From positions 434,001 through 498,000 of the forward strand of contig NC_015578.1 in the NCBI RefSeq assembly GCF_000214375.1: a stretch of DNA of 64,000 nt, in the 5' to 3' direction. Under the pieces are notes generated by a model. That model ran no database searches. It had not been told where the DNA came from and was given only the letters and a program-made list of their open reading frames with translations. This DNA is from Treponema primitia ZAS-2 (GTDB lineage Bacteria; Spirochaetota; Spirochaetia; Treponematales; Breznakiellaceae). Every line of letters starts with the position of its first letter. The stretch's first letter is position 1. Below are positions 62,355 through 64,000 of this stretch, piece after piece. The translations under genes and the position numbers were made by a program.

Positions 62355-64000
62355 CTACAGACCCGTCACGTTTTTATAGAAGAAGAACCCTAATGGGGTA
62401 TAATACAAACCCTTAATACTGGGTTTCAGCATATAGGGCTGGGTGTAGAAATAGATCGGCGCAACCGCCGCATCTTCGCCCATGAAAATGTCCTCTGCCT
62501 GGTGCATATAGCGGAACCGTTCTTCGGGTACCGAGGTAGCTTTGGCGGCGGCCAGAAGGGCGTCATACCGGGGACTGGAATACTGGGGATCGTTGTTGCC
62601 GCCACCGGTGACAAACATATCCAGGAAGGAGATAGGATCGTTGTAGTCCGCGATCCAGCCGTGCCGGGCAATGAGATAGTTGCCGGTTTTGCGGTTGTCA
62701 ATGAAGACTGCCCAGTCCTGGTTGCCCAGGGTTACGTTGACCCCAAGGACGGTGCGCCACATATTCTGCAGGGCTTCGCCGATGGCACGGTGCCGGTCAT
62801 TGGTGTTGAAAAGGTATTCCACCACCGGGAAACCCCGGCCTTCAGGATACCCCGCTTCTGCCAGGAGCCGTTTTGCCTCCGCAACATTACTGTTGTAATC
62901 TGTAGGGGCCACGCTGTAATAACCCTTGCCTATATCGCGGAAATCGCTTCCGGCCCCTGCGGCATCGGAAATGCCCGAGGGGACATAAGCGGTGGCGGGT
63001 TTTTCACCGGTGCGGGTGATCTGATCGATCAGGTAGTTCCGGTCAATGGCCAGGGAGAAGGCCCTCCTGACCCGGGCATCGTTGAAGGGCGCCTTCTGGT
63101 TATTAAAGGTAACAAAGTAGGTGCCCAGGTAATCTGCTATGGTCAGGGTTCCCGAGGAAAGCAGGGTGGGAATTTCGTCCACCGGCGGATTCTCTGCAAA
63201 GTCAATGTCCCCACTGCGGAACCCTGCCAGTATGGCGTTGTCATCGTCCATCAGGGAAAAGCGGAGGGTGTCCGGGCCGGTGACCGGCTCATAATAGTTG
63301 GGGTTCTTTTCGTAGAGCAGATAACTGTTGTGGACCCATTCCTTCAGGCGGTAGGGTCCGTTGCTGATGTAGGTGGAGGGGCTGAAGGTCCACTGATCCG
63401 CCGCCTTTGCAATAACATCGGCGCGGACCGGAAAGGCCGCAGGGAAGGCGGCGATTTCAAAGAAATAGGGACAGTCATAGGTCAGGATAATTTCCAGGGT
63501 CCGGTCATCAATTGCCCGGATGCCCAGCTGGCTTTTGTCCAGCGCCCCGTCCATTATCTCGTTAGCGTTTTTAACCATATCGATCATATAGTTATAATCT
63601 GCGGCAGTCTCAGGGTCCACCAGGCGCTGCCAGCCGTAGACAAAGTCTTTGGCGGTAAAGGCTTGGCCGTCGGACCACTTTAGGTTGTTCCGCAGTTTAA
63701 ACAGGTAGGTCACGGACCCGTCGGGGTTTACCGTTTTCTGGGGAGCGCTTTCGGCCTGGCCAGGGACCAGGACTGCGTTGCCCTTCCCGTTATCTTCATA
63801 CTTGTAGAGCCCTTCAAAGCTCTGCACCAGATAGACAGCTCCGTCCACTGCGGTATTCAGCGCAGGATCGATGGAGTTCGGTTCGGAACCGACCACGATG
63901 GTCATTTGGGTCCCGCTGGCTGCGGTGGCTTTTTTGCCGCCGCAGCCGGTAAGAGCCAAGGCTGCTGCAAGAACCAGCAGGACCGATAGTACAAAATTTT
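62355..64000 (-). CDS. Oligopeptide-binding lipoprotein (SBP_bac_5/OppA), 5' end outside window
   Basis: The frame stays open to base 64000 with a hydrophobic signal segment FVLSVLLVLAAALALTGC, ending in a lipobox (LTGC), so the true start lies just beyond the edge. The mature protein has GSEPNSIDPAL, FKLRNNLKWSDGQAFTAKDF and RRAFSLAIDRNYLI, all typical of peptide/nickel-type binding proteins. It would catch oligopeptides for an ABC importer whose other genes are not in the window. Confidence 0.92.
   Translation of the reverse strand, partial: NFVLSVLLVLAAALALTGCGGKKATAASGTQMTIVVGSEPNSIDPALNTAVDGAVYLVQSFEGLYKYEDNGKGNAVLVPGQAESAPQKTVNPDGSVTYLFKLRNNLKWSDGQAFTAKDFVYGWQRLVDPETAADYNYMIDMVKNANEIMDGALDKSQLGIRAIDDRTLEIILTYDCPYFFEIAAFPAAFPVRADVIAKAADQWTFSPSTYISNGPYRLKEWVHNSYLLYEKNPNYYEPVTGPDTLRFSLMDDDNAILAGFRSGDIDFAENPPVDEIPTLLSSGTLTIADYLGTYFVTFNNQKAPFNDARVRRAFSLAIDRNYLIDQITRTGEKPATAYVPSGISDAAGAGSDFRDIGKGYYSVAPTDYNSNVAEAKRLLAEAGYPEGRGFPVVEYLFNTNDRHRAIGEALQNMWRTVLGVNVTLGNQDWAVFIDNRKTGNYLIARHGWIADYNDPISFLDMFVTGGGNNDPQYSSPRYDALLAAAKATSVPEERFRYMHQAEDIFMGEDAAVAPIYFYTQPYMLKPSIKGLYYTPLGFFFYKNVTGL

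Noticed and set aside
62502-63683. 393-codon plus-strand ORF opposite the oligopeptide-binding gene
   Set aside because: The minus strand encodes a clear binding lipoprotein; the plus frame has no motifs or ribosome site.
1-64000. CRISPR arrays, rRNA and tRNA genes
   Set aside because: No regularly spaced short repeats, cas genes or cloverleaf-type sequences were noticed on reading.

Overview
The window looks like chromosomal DNA of a spirochaete, most likely a Treponema of the termite-gut type. The reasons are the FeFe-hydrogenase maturation genes (hydF, hydG, hydE plus a TM1266-family regulator), the GC-rich backbone gene style, and a short TSCPD-family protein. This is inference from gene content; no rRNA is present to confirm it.

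Layout. 1-18.1 kb is a surface-polysaccharide locus on the plus strand. A very AT-rich block of sugar-processing genes (ABC exporter, nucleotidyltransferase-HAD, epimerase, glycosyltransferases, fucosyltransferase, acetyltransferase) runs into GC-richer assembly/export genes (Wzz-like chain-length protein, SLBB export protein), with an inserted module (phosphatase-like membrane protein, tiny membrane protein, methyltransferase) between them. 18.1-19.7 kb is a Phd/VapC-type toxin-antitoxin pair bracketed by dispersed repeats. 19.8-22.1 kb is a polar amino acid ABC transporter. 22.1-28.9 kb (minus strand) is a sulfur operon: cysteine synthase, JAMM protease, sulfur-carrier protein, E1-rhodanese activating enzyme, a Family 2A encapsulin shell, its cysteine desulfurase cargo with a long repeat-rich N-terminal extension, and serine O-acetyltransferase. 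29-38 kb is a mixed housekeeping stretch (M24 peptidase, radical SAM, flavin reductase, TetR plus GH13 with matching operators, TatD).

38.0-48.8 kb is an accessory island bracketed by two diverged 80-bp copies of the tatD promoter/start region. It carries a subtilisin protease + AAA ATPase pair resembling IetAS (each broken by one in-frame stop), a two-subunit restriction-modification system with a nuclease-methyltransferase fusion, an SOS-type (S24) repressor, and an IS256-family element whose transposase also has an in-frame stop. An IS-end relic faces it at the other side of the island.

49.4-54.6 kb looks like an integron cassette array without an integrase (CALIN). Four or five attC-like sites with R and L boxes separate minus-strand cassettes holding BrnTA, VapBC, a PD-(D/E)XK-like protein, a MerR/CMD pair, an isochorismatase and a lipoprotein. 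Two of these genes (BrnT, MerR) have single-base frameshifts.

54.7-62.3 kb is the hydrogenase H-cluster assembly locus: hydF, an aspartase/fumarase-family lyase, mgtE, a promoter-terminator unit that may be a structured RNA, the TM1266-like regulator, hydG and hydE. The window ends inside an oligopeptide-binding lipoprotein gene. No tRNA, rRNA or CRISPR array was seen.
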